From positions 434,001-498,000 of the forward strand of contig NZ_CALEJS010000015.1 in assembly GCF_937898475.1 (NCBI RefSeq): a DNA stretch of 64,000 nucleotides. Reading direction: 5' to 3'. Every line of letters begins with the position of its first letter. Position 1 is the stretch's first letter. A program made the translations under genes and the position numbers. The notes beneath the pieces were generated by a model. That model was given only the letters and a program-made list of their open reading frames with translations, had not been told where the DNA came from and searched no databases. This stretch comes from an uncultured Chitinophaga sp. (GTDB lineage Bacteria > Bacteroidota > Bacteroidia > Chitinophagales > Chitinophagaceae). Positions 25,256-34,276 of the stretch are shown in pieces.

Positions 25256-27637
25256 ATGAGCGTGAACAATCCATATCTTATCGTAAGATGTTCCGTCTTA
25301 TCCATGCTTTGCATGTGTTGTTCATTGCTGGCAGTAGCCCAGCAGAAATTCACTATCAGCGGTTATGTGCGCGACAGCACCAATGGCGAGTCCCTGACGG
25401 GGGCTACGGTGTACGTAAAGGGCAGCGCCAACGGGGTGCAGTCCAATACCTATGGTTTTTATGCCCTGAGCCTCCCGGAAGGGGAGTATACCATCGTATG
25501 TTCTTTCCTGGGCTTTGAGGAACAGGTGCGTAGCATACGGCTGGACAGCAGCATGCGCATGAACCTGGTGCTGGCCCCCAAAACCTACCAGGCACAGGAA
25601 GTGGTGATCACAGACAGGCGCCAGAGCAAAAATGTGGCTTCCACTGAAATGGGACGCTCTGAGATGGCGGCAGAAACGGTTAAACGCCTGCCTACCTTCC
25701 TGGGAGAAGCAGATGTGCTGAAAGCGCTGCAGCTGATGCCGGGTGTGCAGGCTTCCGGCGAAGGGAATGCCGGGTTATATGTACGCGGCGGCGGACCAGA
25801 TCAGAACCTCATCCTGCTGGATGAAGCGCCGGTGTATAATACGGGCCACCTGTTCGGCTTCTTCTCCGTTTTCAACGCAGACGCTATCCGTAATACCACC
25901 CTGATCAAAGGCGGGATGCCTGCCAATTACGGCGGCCGTCTCTCTTCCGTGGTAGACATCAGCATGAAGGAAGGCAATAACCAGGAACTACAGGGGGAAG
26001 GCGGCCTGGGCCTCATCGCCTCCCGGCTTTCGCTGCAGGGTCCCCTCAAAAAGAACAGGTCTTCTTTTATCGTATCCGCCCGCCGTACCTATATCGACCT
26101 GATTGCTAAACCCTTTGTGAAAGAGAACAAAACCTATGGCGGATCGGGGTACTATTTCTACGACCTGAACCTGAAGGCCAACTATATATTCTCTGATCGC
26201 GACAGGCTGTTCCTGAGCGGCTATTTTGGCCGCGACGTGTTCACCTTCCGCAGCGGCACCCGCACCTTTGATGCAGACATTCCCTGGGGAAACGCTACCG
26301 CCACCTTAAGATGGAACCATATTTTCAGCAAGAAACTCTTTGCCAATACGTCTGTTATCTTCAATGATTACCGTTTCAGTTTTTCCGGCAAGCAGAATAA
26401 TTTTGAGGTGACGTTCAAATCCGGCATCAGTGATGTGAACACAAAGCTGGACTTCGACTATTTCGCCAACTTTAATCACCGTATCCGCTTTGGCGGGAAT
26501 TATATCTACCATCGTTTTACGCCCTATTCTATTTCCGGCCGCCAGGACAGTACCCACTTCACGCCGGATAATGCCTACCGCAAATATGCGCATGAAGCGG
26601 CACTCTATCTGATGGACGACTGGGAGCTGACGCCCCAGCTGAAGCTGAACATCGGTGTACGCTATAGCGGTTTCCAGCAGGTGGGGCCATATACCCGGTA
26701 CAGGGAAGACGCAGGGGGCGTTAAGACAGACAGCACCGTGTACAAGAACTGGGAGCCGGTGAGGTCTTACGGCGGACTGGAGCCAAGGGCCATCCTGCGC
26801 TATGCCTGGAATAACCAGAACGCCGTAAAAGCATCCGCCACCCGCAACTACCAGTTCATACACCTGGTTACCAATGCAGGCACCTCGCTGCCTACCGACC
26901 TCTGGGTACCCAGTACCTACAATGTGAAGCCACAGATATCCTGGCAATACTCGCTGGGCTACTACCGTAACTTTAATGATGATACCTGGGAAACGTCTGT
27001 AGAGGTTTACTACAAAGACATGCAGCACCAGATAGAATACCGGCAGGGCTACAGCCCCTCCCTGAAAGACCCCGAAGAGGATTTTGTATTCGGTAAAGGC
27101 TGGGCCTATGGGGCAGAGTTCTTCATCAATAAGACCAAAGGACGTTTTACCGGCTGGCTGGGATATACCCTGGCCCGGACCTGGCGCCAGTTCCCCGACC
27201 TGAACCAGGGTAAGAAATTCCCTGCAAAATACGACCGCCGCCACGACCTGGTAGTGGTTGGGAACTATCAGCTCAGCAAAAAATGGCACCTCTCCGGCAT
27301 TTTCATTTTTGGTTCCGGCAACACTACTACCCTGCCTACCAAATTCTACATGATCGAAGGCGCCCTGGTACAGGAGTATGCCAATATCAACAGCTATCGT
27401 TTGCCGCCCTATCACCGGCTGGACCTTTCTGCCGTATATACACCCAACCGCCACCCGGAGCGCAGGTTCAAAAGCAGTTGGGCCTTTTCGGTGTATAACG
27501 TTTACAGCCGTATGAATACGTACTTCCTGTACTTTGACACTTACGGACAGATACTCAATGATAACCTTACCCTGAGGGCCAGGCGGGTATCCCTGTTCCC
27601 GATCCTGCCAGCCGTTACCTGGAACTTTAAATTTTAA
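25256..27637 (+). CDS. TonB-dependent receptor with carboxypeptidase-regulatory-like domain
   Basis: This 793-residue outer-membrane receptor imports an unidentified ligand using TonB energy. I take the ATG at 25256 (MSVNNPYLIV) over a GTG 15 nt upstream. It has a signal peptide to about residue 30, a carboxypeptidase-regulatory-like domain (about 32-115, ISGYVRDSTNGESLTGATVY), a plug (about 120-240; LPTFLGEADVLKALQLMPGVQ, LYVRGGGPDQNLILLDEAPVYN) and a 22-strand-type barrel ending in a C-terminal Phe (PAVTWNFKF). No SusD partner follows, so it is not a SusCD polysaccharide pair. Peptide, siderophore or metal uptake are possible. Confidence 0.9.
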   Translation: MSVNNPYLIVRCSVLSMLCMCCSLLAVAQQKFTISGYVRDSTNGESLTGATVYVKGSANGVQSNTYGFYALSLPEGEYTIVCSFLGFEEQVRSIRLDSSMRMNLVLAPKTYQAQEVVITDRRQSKNVASTEMGRSEMAAETVKRLPTFLGEADVLKALQLMPGVQASGEGNAGLYVRGGGPDQNLILLDEAPVYNTGHLFGFFSVFNADAIRNTTLIKGGMPANYGGRLSSVVDISMKEGNNQELQGEGGLGLIASRLSLQGPLKKNRSSFIVSARRTYIDLIAKPFVKENKTYGGSGYYFYDLNLKANYIFSDRDRLFLSGYFGRDVFTFRSGTRTFDADIPWGNATATLRWNHIFSKKLFANTSVIFNDYRFSFSGKQNNFEVTFKSGISDVNTKLDFDYFANFNHRIRFGGNYIYHRFTPYSISGRQDSTHFTPDNAYRKYAHEAALYLMDDWELTPQLKLNIGVRYSGFQQVGPYTRYREDAGGVKTDSTVYKNWEPVRSYGGLEPRAILRYAWNNQNAVKASATRNYQFIHLVTNAGTSLPTDLWVPSTYNVKPQISWQYSLGYYRNFNDDTWETSVEVYYKDMQHQIEYRQGYSPSLKDPEEDFVFGKGWAYGAEFFINKTKGRFTGWLGYTLARTWRQFPDLNQGKKFPAKYDRRHDLVVVGNYQLSKKWHLSGIFIFGSGNTTTLPTKFYMIEGALVQEYANINSYRLPPYHRLDLSAVYTPNRHPERRFKSSWAFSVYNVYSRMNTYFLYFDTYGQILNDNLTLRARRVSLFPILPAVTWNFKF

Positions 27638-27718
27638 CCGCTGATCGTTGGTGGATAGCCATTATTGCTGCGATGATGATGCAAGGAAAAATGTTTATCT
27701 TCGCAAGCATTTTATTTA

Positions 27719-27753
27719 AGCTAACAGCTAAAAGCTAACAGCCAATAGCTATT
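27719..27753. repeat. AGCTAAY heptad array before thrS, five units
   Basis: Gap-free heptads AGCTAAC, AGCTAAA, AGCTAAC, AGCCAAT, AGCTATT end 9 nt before the thrS ATG. A -7-like TATCTTCG at 27696-27703 lies just upstream, so the array would be in the thrS 5' leader. Confidence 0.75.
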
Positions 27754-27762
27754 TGAACCAAT

Positions 27763-29703
27763 ATGATCAACATTACATTTCCGGATGGCGCAGTCCGTCA
27801 GTACGAACCAGGGATCACCGCATTAGACATTGCCAAGTCCATCAGTGAAGGACTGGCACGTAAAGTTTTAGCAGCAAAAGTAAACGGGCAGGTAATAGAC
27901 GCCACCCGTCCCATAACGACAGACGCTACGCTGCAGCTGCTTACCTGGACCGATACAGATGGTAAAGCAACCATGTGGCACTCTTCCGCCCACCTGATGG
28001 CAGAGGCCCTGGAAGCCCTGTACCCCGGCGTAAAGTTTGGTATTGGCCCTGCCATTGAGAATGGCTTCTATTACGATGTAGACCTCGGCGGACAGGCCAT
28101 CTCCGAAGAAGACCTGAAGAAGCTGGAAGCTAAAATGGCTGAACTGGCCAAACAGAATAATACTTATCAGCGGAAGGAAGTAAGCAAGGCAGAAGCCCTG
28201 CAGTACTTCACCGGCAAAGACGATCAATACAAACTGGAGCTGATCAACGATCTCCAGGATGGCACCATCACATTCTATACCCAGGGCGGCTTTACAGACC
28301 TCTGCCGCGGCCCGCATATTCCCAGCACCGGTTTTATCAAGGCTGTAAAACTAACCAGCATTGCCGGCGCTTACTGGCGCGGTAACGAGAAAAATAAGAT
28401 GCTGACCCGCATCTATGGCATTACTTTCCCCACCCAGAAAGAGCTGGATGAGTACCTGGCCCTGGTGGAAGAAGCCAAGAAGCGCGATCACCGCAAACTG
28501 GGTAAGGAACTGGAGCTGTTCACCTTCTCCGAAAGAGTAGGTTTAGGACTGCCTTTATGGTTGCCCAAAGGCGCGCAGCTGCGGGAGCGCCTGCAACAGT
28601 TCCTGCAGAAAGCCCAGATAGAGAGCGGCTACCTGCCCGTGGTAACCCCGCATATCGGCAACAAAAACCTGTATATCACCTCCGGGCACTACGAGAAATA
28701 CGGAAAGGACAGTTTTCAACCCATCCATACGCCGGAAGAAGGAGAGGAGTTCATGCTCAAACCCATGAACTGCCCCCATCACTGCGAAATCTACCGTTCA
28801 TCGCCCAAGTCTTATAAAGACCTGCCGGTACGCTTTGCCGAATTCGGTACCGTATACCGCTATGAGCAGCATGGTGAACTGCACGGCCTTACCCGTGTAC
28901 GCGGCTTTACGCAGGATGACGCACACCTGTTCTGCCGTCCTGACCAGGTAAAAGAAGAATTCATCAAGGTAATAGACCTGGTGCTGTACGTGTTCAGAAG
29001 CCTGAGCTTTACAGAATATACCGCCCAGATCTCGCTGCGCGACAAGGAAGACCGGAGCAAATACATCGGGTCTGAAGAGAACTGGAACCTGGCAGAGCAG
29101 GCTATAATCGAGTCTGCCCGGGAAAAAGGCCTGAATACCGTGATTGAATACGGGGAGGCGGCTTTCTATGGCCCCAAACTCGACTTCATGGTAAAAGATG
29201 CGCTGGGCCGTAAATGGCAGCTCGGCACCATCCAGGTAGACTACAACCTGCCCGAGCGCTTTGAGCTGGAATACATCGGCGCTGACAACCAGAAGCACCG
29301 CCCGGTAATGATACACCGTGCGCCCTTCGGCTCCCTGGAGAGGTTTATTGCCGTACTGATTGAGCACTGCGCGGGTAAATTTCCCCTCTGGCTCACACCT
29401 ACCCAGGTAAAAGTGCTGCCGATCAGCGACAAAAGCCTGGTATATGCAGAAAAAATAGCCGAATTGTTAAAAAATGCGGAAATTCGCGCGGAGATCGATG
29501 ACCGTAACGAGAAGATAGGCAAGAAGATACGGGAGGCGGAACTTGCCAAAGTACCCTATATGCTGGTACTGGGCGAGAAAGAAGCCACCGAGGAAGTAGT
29601 AGCCGTAAGAAGGCAGTCAAAAGGGGATCTGGGGACCATGCACCTGGATCAGTTCATCGGCTTATTGAATGATGAAGTAGCAAACCGGAAACCTTTTGAA
29701 TAG
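27763..29703 (+). CDS. thrS: threonine--tRNA ligase
   Basis: This 646-residue class II aminoacyl-tRNA synthetase has the usual four parts: a TGS domain (1-62), the editing/second additional domain (about 63-225), the catalytic core with motif 2 ([24 protein letters not shown]), zinc ligands in [10 protein letters not shown] and motif 3 ([11 protein letters not shown]), then the anticodon-binding domain (about 540-646). Length is standard. In most Bacteroidota thrS heads thrS-infC-rpmI-rplT. Here infC follows after 98 nt but the ribosomal protein genes are 22 kb away. A heptad array lies in its leader. Confidence 0.97.
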   Translation: MINITFPDGAVRQYEPGITALDIAKSISEGLARKVLAAKVNGQVIDATRPITTDATLQLLTWTDTDGKATMWHSSAHLMAEALEALYPGVKFGIGPAIENGFYYDVDLGGQAISEEDLKKLEAKMAELAKQNNTYQRKEVSKAEALQYFTGKDDQYKLELINDLQDGTITFYTQGGFTDLCRGPHIPSTGFIKAVKLTSIAGAYWRGNEKNKMLTRIYGITFPTQKELDEYLALVEEAKKRDHRKLGKELELFTFSERVGLGLPLWLPKGAQLRERLQQFLQKAQIESGYLPVVTPHIGNKNLYITSGHYEKYGKDSFQPIHTPEEGEEFMLKPMNCPHHCEIYRSSPKSYKDLPVRFAEFGTVYRYEQHGELHGLTRVRGFTQDDAHLFCRPDQVKEEFIKVIDLVLYVFRSLSFTEYTAQISLRDKEDRSKYIGSEENWNLAEQAIIESAREKGLNTVIEYGEAAFYGPKLDFMVKDALGRKWQLGTIQVDYNLPERFELEYIGADNQKHRPVMIHRAPFGSLERFIAVLIEHCAGKFPLWLTPTQVKVLPISDKSLVYAEKIAELLKNAEIRAEIDDRNEKIGKKIREAELAKVPYMLVLGEKEATEEVVAVRRQSKGDLGTMHLDQFIGLLNDEVANRKPFE

Positions 29704-29754
29704 AAACATTTGAATAATTTCTTTTCAGGTATATTTATTGATAGTGAATAACCT

Positions 29755-29762
29755 TAAATTTG
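29755..29762 (+). promoter_or_regulatory. possible -7 element for infC
   Basis: TAAATTTG matches TAnnTTTG and lies 40 nt before the infC ATG, but no TTTG is correctly spaced upstream. infC may use it as a weak internal promoter or simply be read from thrS. Confidence 0.3.
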
Positions 29763-29801
29763 TAATACCTGGACAATTATTAATTAATTTTTACTTTTTT
29801 A

Positions 29802-30479
29802 ATGCAACAATCACCCAGACCAAATTTTAACCGCGGGAGAAACCCGAACTTTCGTAGGGAACAACAGCAAGAGCATCGTACCAATAGAATGATACGTGTA
29901 CCGGAAGTAAGGCTAGTAGGAGAAAATGTTGAAGTAGGCGTTTACAGAACAGAAGAAGCCCTGCATATGGCTGAACAGCAGGGACTGGATCTGGTAGAAA
30001 TATCCCCCAATGCCACTCCGCCAGTATGTCGCATCATCGACTATAATAAATTCCTTTACGAGAAGAAGAAGAAGGAGAAGGAAATGAAAGCCAAGGCGCA
30101 TAAAAGCGAGGTAAAAGAGATCCGCTTTACGCCCAATACCGACGATCATGACTTCGACTTCAAAGCTAAACATGCCGAAAAATTTCTGAGAGACGGCAAT
30201 AAGGTGAAAACATACGTGCAGTTCAAAGGCCGCGCCATTATGTTCAAGGAGCGCGGAGAGCTGATACTGCTGAAGTTCGCCGAACGCCTGGCCGAAGTTG
30301 GCGCCCTGGAAGGGATGCCCACCATGGAAGGTAAACGCATGATTGCCATCTTCGCTCCCAAAGCAGCCAAGAAGAAGGAGGGAGGCAGCAAGGAAGGCGG
30401 TAACAAGGAACCCAGGGAACCCAGGGAGCAACAGCCGCCCCAGGCTCAGCCCGCCTCCAGGCCCGAAGGTAACGCATAA
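29802..30479 (+). CDS. infC: translation initiation factor IF-3
   Basis: IF-3 binds the 30S subunit and checks start-codon pairing. The 225-residue product has a 28-residue Arg/Gln/Asn-rich N extension, the IF3 N domain (about 30-98; VRLVGENVEVGVYRTEEAL, NATPPVCRIIDYNKF), the lysine linker (EKKKKEKEMKAKAHK), the C domain (about 105-188; VKEIRFTPNTDDHDFDFK, GRAIMFKERGELIL) and a 35-residue low-complexity tail (Gly/Lys/Glu/Pro/Gln). It starts at ATG, not at the rare AUU of enterobacteria. A strong terminator follows the stop, so rpmI-rplT cannot be reached from here. Confidence 0.96.
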   Translation: MQQSPRPNFNRGRNPNFRREQQQEHRTNRMIRVPEVRLVGENVEVGVYRTEEALHMAEQQGLDLVEISPNATPPVCRIIDYNKFLYEKKKKEKEMKAKAHKSEVKEIRFTPNTDDHDFDFKAKHAEKFLRDGNKVKTYVQFKGRAIMFKERGELILLKFAERLAEVGALEGMPTMEGKRMIAIFAPKAAKKKEGGSKEGGNKEPREPREQQPPQAQPASRPEGNA

Positions 30480-30510
30480 TCTCCCGGTTATAATATATAA
30501 TTAATATACT

Positions 30511-30540
30511 AAGCCGTCCTGATCATTCAGGACGGCTTTT
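30511..30540 (+). terminator. Rho-independent terminator after infC
   Basis: A perfect 11-bp stem (AGCCGTCCTGA 30512-30522 with TCAGGACGGCT 30527-30537) with a 4-nt loop is followed by T-rich sequence. Confidence 0.9.
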
Positions 30541-30756
30541 ATCTTTATACATATTTTCCTTTTGAATAAATTAATAATATATATTATTAGATATTTTGTA
30601 CATTTGTTATGTCGCACAGAAAGCTTGGTATGGTACCACCAGCATGTTATGAGAACAGACCGGGAGGATAAGAACCAAAATCTTTTTACACAGTAATAAA
30701 GTGTCCCATCAAAATAGCCCTGTATCCGGGATTACTAACTTATTAAACCATTCAGT

Positions 30757-31254
30757 ATGCGAGTTTATCTTAAGCATGTACATTCGCTTTTGTTCGTTTG
30801 CACTATGGCATCCTTACTGTTTTCCTGTAAAGGAGTGACGGAGGAGGAGTATCTCAGGAACACCTTTTACCAGAAAGAGGAGCAATTAAAGCAACTGAAC
30901 CAACTCATTGATTCGCTGGTCATACCTCAGCTCAACCCTGATGAATACAGCAGTTATATTGTGGTAGATTGCAAAACAGCGCCTTCCATCAGGAACAACA
31001 GCGTATGCAATCCGCTTATAGCCGGGAAGATGAGGGAACTGGCCATCAGCTCCATTAACCTGGAGAAAGGTACCTGCGCATCAGCCAACAACTATAGCCT
31101 GTACATTTACAAGGTGAACGCAAAGTATGGTAACTACTCAAAGTTCTATTTCTATCACGACATATGCGACAAATGGAAAGAAGCTAAAACCGGTAAAGAC
31201 TTTGTTTACGTACCTTTTGAAGACCATTGGTCTGTGTACGTAGGACGAAACTGA
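30757..31254 (+). CDS. lipoprotein of unknown function
   Basis: The 165-residue product has a lipoprotein signal (LLFVCTMASLLFSC, lipobox FSC, Cys at about residue 24), a helical segment (about 28-55, EEYLRNTFYQKEEQLKQLNQLI) and a compact domain with several cysteines (VVDCKTAP, NSVCNPL, GTCASAN, HDICDKW) that may form disulfides in the periplasm. No family was recognised. It is monocistronic: a terminator follows it, and infC's terminator lies upstream. Confidence 0.65.
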   Translation: MRVYLKHVHSLLFVCTMASLLFSCKGVTEEEYLRNTFYQKEEQLKQLNQLIDSLVIPQLNPDEYSSYIVVDCKTAPSIRNNSVCNPLIAGKMRELAISSINLEKGTCASANNYSLYIYKVNAKYGNYSKFYFYHDICDKWKEAKTGKDFVYVPFEDHWSVYVGRN

Positions 31255-31290
31255 TAATAGATAAAGGCTGATAACTATCCTGATAATTGC

Positions 31291-31324
31291 ACCGTCCGGG
31301 AACAGGCTTCCCGGCGGTTTTTTT
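31291..31324 (+). terminator. Rho-independent terminator after the lipoprotein gene
   Basis: CCGTCCGGGAA pairs with TTCCCGGCGG (one bulge) around a short loop and is followed by seven T residues. Confidence 0.8.
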
Positions 31325-31724
31325 ATTTTGGGAGCGCTTTGTTTAATTCAATAATATTTCTAGTTTTGACGGTAGTAAAAACATTTTCAGTAAGATACTT
31401 TGTTCAAGTAACCCAGCTTTTTCCTATACCATGAAAACGTTAATGATCACTTGTTATGTTGAACATATGTTCTTCCTCCGGAGTTCCGGGTGCCGGTCAG
31501 AAAGCACAACATCAGCGCCGTTAAATACACCCAGGTTCAGTACAATTGCAGCGGCTGGTACACACTTACAAGCATGTGATTAGGCCACAATAACAATCAC
31601 ACAGAAGCGTTATATAATAAACTGTTACAACTGTTTATATTCAACTTGTCTTTCCTCTGGTTTTAACAAATATTAACTATTCCTAAATTGTATTTTTGAT
31701 TTTATTATTCCTATCTTGCTTTAT
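31325..31724. other. 400-nt gap upstream of the desaturase
   Basis: A 50-codon open frame at 31431-31583 (MKTLMITCYVEHMFFLRSSG...) has no family features, and I do not call it. TATTTTTG at 31691-31698 is a good -7 element for the desaturase, placing the start point about 20 nt before its ATG; no consensus -33 is visible. The rest is AT-rich with no recognisable content. Confidence 0.45.
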
Positions 31725-32753
31725 ATGCGAACTACTACAACTGATTTTGTACACTCGGCTCAGCCGGAGCCGCATCGTATCAGAACGAAAGAGATTTTAA
31801 AACAACATCCTGGTATCCGTAACCTGATCGGTAAAAATCCAAAGACATTTTGGGCGATCCTCGGTCTCGTATCATTCCAGATTGTGATGGCATGGCTGGT
31901 AAGGGATCAGTCATGGTGGATTGTACTGGGGGCTGCATACCTCCTGGGGGCTTTTGCGGATCATGCCTTGTTCGTGATGATCCACGAATGTGCCCATAAA
32001 CTGCTTTTCAAGAAACCAGCGGCAAACCGCCTGGCCGGCATCCTGGCCAACGTACCCCAGGTGATGCCCAGTTCGGTTTCCTTCGAGCGCTACCATATTA
32101 AGCATCACTCTTTCCAGGGAGTTCATGAGCTGGATGCCGACCTGCCTAACCGCTGGGAGGCAAAGCTGATCAATAATTATTTCATCGGCAAAGTGATCTG
32201 GTTGCTGTTCTACCCGCTATTCCAGGTGTTCCGCATATCCAGGCTGAAAGAGATCAAACCTTTTGACGGCTGGATAGCCCTGAACTGGCTGGTGCAGATC
32301 GCTTTTGTAACTGCTATCACTTTACTGTGGGGACCTAAAGCCATTGGCTTCCTGGTAGCCAGCTTCTTCTTCTCTGTGGGATTACACCCCCTGGGCGCCC
32401 GCTGGATCCAGGAGCATTATCTTACCCATGGCGAACAGGAAACCTACAGCTACTACGGTGTGCTGAACAATGTAGCTTTCAACGTGGGTTACCACAACGA
32501 GCACCATGATTTTCCTTCCATTCCCTGGAACAAACTGCCGCAGATCAGGAATGAGGCTTCTTCTTTTTACAATACACTGTACTACCATACTTCCTGGACC
32601 AAACTATTCTTCCGCTTCCTGTTTGACAAAGAGATCTCACTCTTCTCCAGGATCGTAAGAAGCAACAGGGGTAAAGTACAGCTGACAGATGAATCCAAAC
32701 CAGACGTTGAGCTGATCAAAGAAAGCTCCGCCACAAAGGAGGCCGTTGGATAA
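31725..32753 (+). CDS. sphingolipid delta-4 desaturase-like (DEGS-type) fatty acid desaturase
   Basis: This 342-residue membrane di-iron desaturase starts at the ATG at 31725, after an in-frame TTG. Its three histidine boxes are HECAH (87-91), HIKHH (124-128) and HNEHH (257-261). The whole chain resembles eukaryotic dihydroceramide delta-4 desaturase (DEGS1/DES1): an N-terminal EILKQHPGIRNL segment, FERYHIKHH with an (L)DADLPNRWE follow-up, GLHPLGARWIQEHY, QETYSYYGVLN, and FNVGYHNEHHDFPSIPWNKLP. DES1 introduces the 4,5-trans double bond of sphingosine. Bacteroidota make sphingolipids, usually saturated. No sphingolipid synthesis genes are in the window. Activity on ceramide is inferred from similarity recalled from memory. 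Confidence 0.9.
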   Translation: MRTTTTDFVHSAQPEPHRIRTKEILKQHPGIRNLIGKNPKTFWAILGLVSFQIVMAWLVRDQSWWIVLGAAYLLGAFADHALFVMIHECAHKLLFKKPAANRLAGILANVPQVMPSSVSFERYHIKHHSFQGVHELDADLPNRWEAKLINNYFIGKVIWLLFYPLFQVFRISRLKEIKPFDGWIALNWLVQIAFVTAITLLWGPKAIGFLVASFFFSVGLHPLGARWIQEHYLTHGEQETYSYYGVLNNVAFNVGYHNEHHDFPSIPWNKLPQIRNEASSFYNTLYYHTSWTKLFFRFLFDKEISLFSRIVRSNRGKVQLTDESKPDVELIKESSATKEAVG

Positions 32754-32766
32754 CTACGATTGTAGA

Positions 32767-32871
32767 AAATTCCAAATACCAATATCCAAATTCCAGATAA
32801 GAGGGCTTATTGAAACAACCATCCTGTTTGGAATTTGGACTTTAAATTTGGAATTTGGAATTAGGAATTTG
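32767..32871. repeat. CCAAATT heptad hairpin after the desaturase
   Basis: The left arm heptads are TTCCAAA, TACCAAT, ATCCAAA, TTCCAGA; the right arm is the inverse, GGAATTT, GGACTTT, AAATTT, GGAATTT, GGAATTA, GGAATTT. About 30 nt separate the arms. It ends 14 nt before the DUF2905 start codon. Confidence 0.8.
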
Positions 32872-32885
32872 TTATTTTACCCCTG

Positions 32886-33110
32886 ATGAAAGATGCAGGA
32901 AAAATACTTATCATCCTCGGCATACTGTCGGTTATTGCGGGCCTGGTACTACGCTACGCGGGCGACAAGCTGAAATGGCTGGGCCGCCTGCCGGGCGACA
33001 TCCGCATACAGCGCGATAATTTCAGTTTTTTTGCGCCCGTTACCACCATGTTGCTGATCAGCATAGTCTTAAGCCTTGTGCTGTATCTCATAGGAAAATT
33101 CTTCAAATAA
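32886..33110 (+). CDS. DUF2905 family small membrane protein
   Basis: This 74-residue protein has two hydrophobic helices (about 6-24 and 50-70) around the family signature WLGRLPGDIRIQRDNFSFFAPVTTMLLISIVL. DUF2905 proteins are widespread and uncharacterised. It lies between a phased-repeat hairpin and a cation diffusion facilitator on the same strand (57-nt gap). Confidence 0.9.
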   Translation: MKDAGKILIILGILSVIAGLVLRYAGDKLKWLGRLPGDIRIQRDNFSFFAPVTTMLLISIVLSLVLYLIGKFFK

Positions 33111-33167
33111 TAGGCCTTCACGGTTCCCTTCTTTTTTCCTTTTTTTGCAGGAACAACACCAAAACCA

Positions 33168-34145
33168 TTGCTTAGAAGAGAATTTCGCATCATCCTGCTT
33201 TCCCTGCTCGTCAGCGTTATACTGACTGCCGCAAAATTTACGGCCTATTTTCTCACGCATTCTGTAGCCATTCTGTCTGACGCACTGGAGTCTATTATCA
33301 ATGTAGTTGCCGGCGCTTTTGCTTCCTACAGCATTTACCTGGCGGGCAAGCCGAGAGACGAAAACCATCCCTACGGCCATGGCAAAATAGAGTTCTTTTC
33401 TATTGGTTTTGAAGGCGCGATGATCTTTATTGCCGGTTGCCTCATTCTCTTTAAGGCAGTACAGTATTTCCTTGGCGCTGCCGTTCTGCACGGCCTTTCA
33501 CACGGTATCTGGCTGATCAGCGCCGCCGCATTGGCAAACCTGCTGCTGGGCCAGTACCTGGTGCGTACCGGGCGGAAACTGTCATCCATTACCCTTTCGG
33601 GCAACGGTCAGCATATTATGACGGATGTGTACAGCAGCGTTGGACTGATAGCAGCATTGGCGGTCATCAGTTTTACCGGCTGGACCTGGGTAGATCCTGC
33701 CGTTTCTGTCATAATGGGACTAATGATCCTGCGGAAGGGGTACCAGCTGCTGCGCCGCTCCATCTCCGGCCTGATGGACGAGACGGATATAAAGATGATA
33801 GACCGGGTGACGGGCATCCTCAACGCGAACAGGAGAGCTGCCTGGATAGACGTGCACAATATGCGTGTACAGCAATACGGCAACAACTATCACATTGACT
33901 GCCATCTTACCCTGCCTTACTACCTGCAGCTGAGCCAGGCACATGAAGAGCTGAAGGCAATGGAAACATTGGTGAACAGTGAAATACCTGCCGGTGAAGT
34001 GGAGTTCTTTATTCATACAGACCCCTGCCTGCCCATCTGCTGCCATTACTGCCAGCTGATGGAATGCCCGGTAAGAAGTGAAGCATTTACGGGAAAGATC
34101 ACCTGGACACGTGAGAATGTACTGCCCAACAGAAAGCACGGGTGA
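33168..34145 (+). CDS. cation diffusion facilitator family transporter
   Basis: This 325-residue inner-membrane divalent cation/proton antiporter starts with TTG at 33168, since no in-frame ATG exists before the first helix. The family motifs are the TM2 segment HSVAILSDALESIINVV with metal-binding Asp, and HPYGHGKIEFFS after TM2; TM5 has the HIMTDVYSSVG block (HxxxD). A cytoplasmic C-terminal domain follows (about 205-290), containing HNMRVQQYGNNYHIDCHL. The tail adds a cysteine-rich motif, PCLPICCHYCQLMECPVR, after FFIHTDPC, which is not usual for FieF-type members and may bind metal. Confidence 0.9.
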   Translation: MLRREFRIILLSLLVSVILTAAKFTAYFLTHSVAILSDALESIINVVAGAFASYSIYLAGKPRDENHPYGHGKIEFFSIGFEGAMIFIAGCLILFKAVQYFLGAAVLHGLSHGIWLISAAALANLLLGQYLVRTGRKLSSITLSGNGQHIMTDVYSSVGLIAALAVISFTGWTWVDPAVSVIMGLMILRKGYQLLRRSISGLMDETDIKMIDRVTGILNANRRAAWIDVHNMRVQQYGNNYHIDCHLTLPYYLQLSQAHEELKAMETLVNSEIPAGEVEFFIHTDPCLPICCHYCQLMECPVRSEAFTGKITWTRENVLPNRKHG

Positions 34146-34160
34146 TTAGCATTCAAAAGT

Positions 34161-34271
34161 TTAAATTCCAAATTCCAAATACCAAATTTCAAATACCAGA
34201 TTCCAGATTTCAAAGTCGCGGAGATCTCCGGGACAATCATTTGGAATTTGGAATCTGGTATTTGGAATTTC
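34161..34271. repeat. CCAAATT heptad hairpin between convergent genes
   Basis: The left arm has TTCCAAA, TTCCAAA, TACCAAA, TTTCAAA, TACCAGA, TTCCAGA; the right arm has TTTGGAA, TTTGGAA, TCTGGTA, TTTGGAA. The spacer includes GTCGCGGAGATCTCCGGGAC. It fills the gap between the cation transporter stop (34145) and the minus-strand serine hydrolase stop (34277). Confidence 0.8.
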
Positions 34272-34276
34272 AAAAA

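Noticed and set aside
31431..31583. 50-codon plus-strand frame starting MKTLMITCYVEHMFF
   Set aside because: No signal or domain features and a low-complexity second half; coding potential not convincing.
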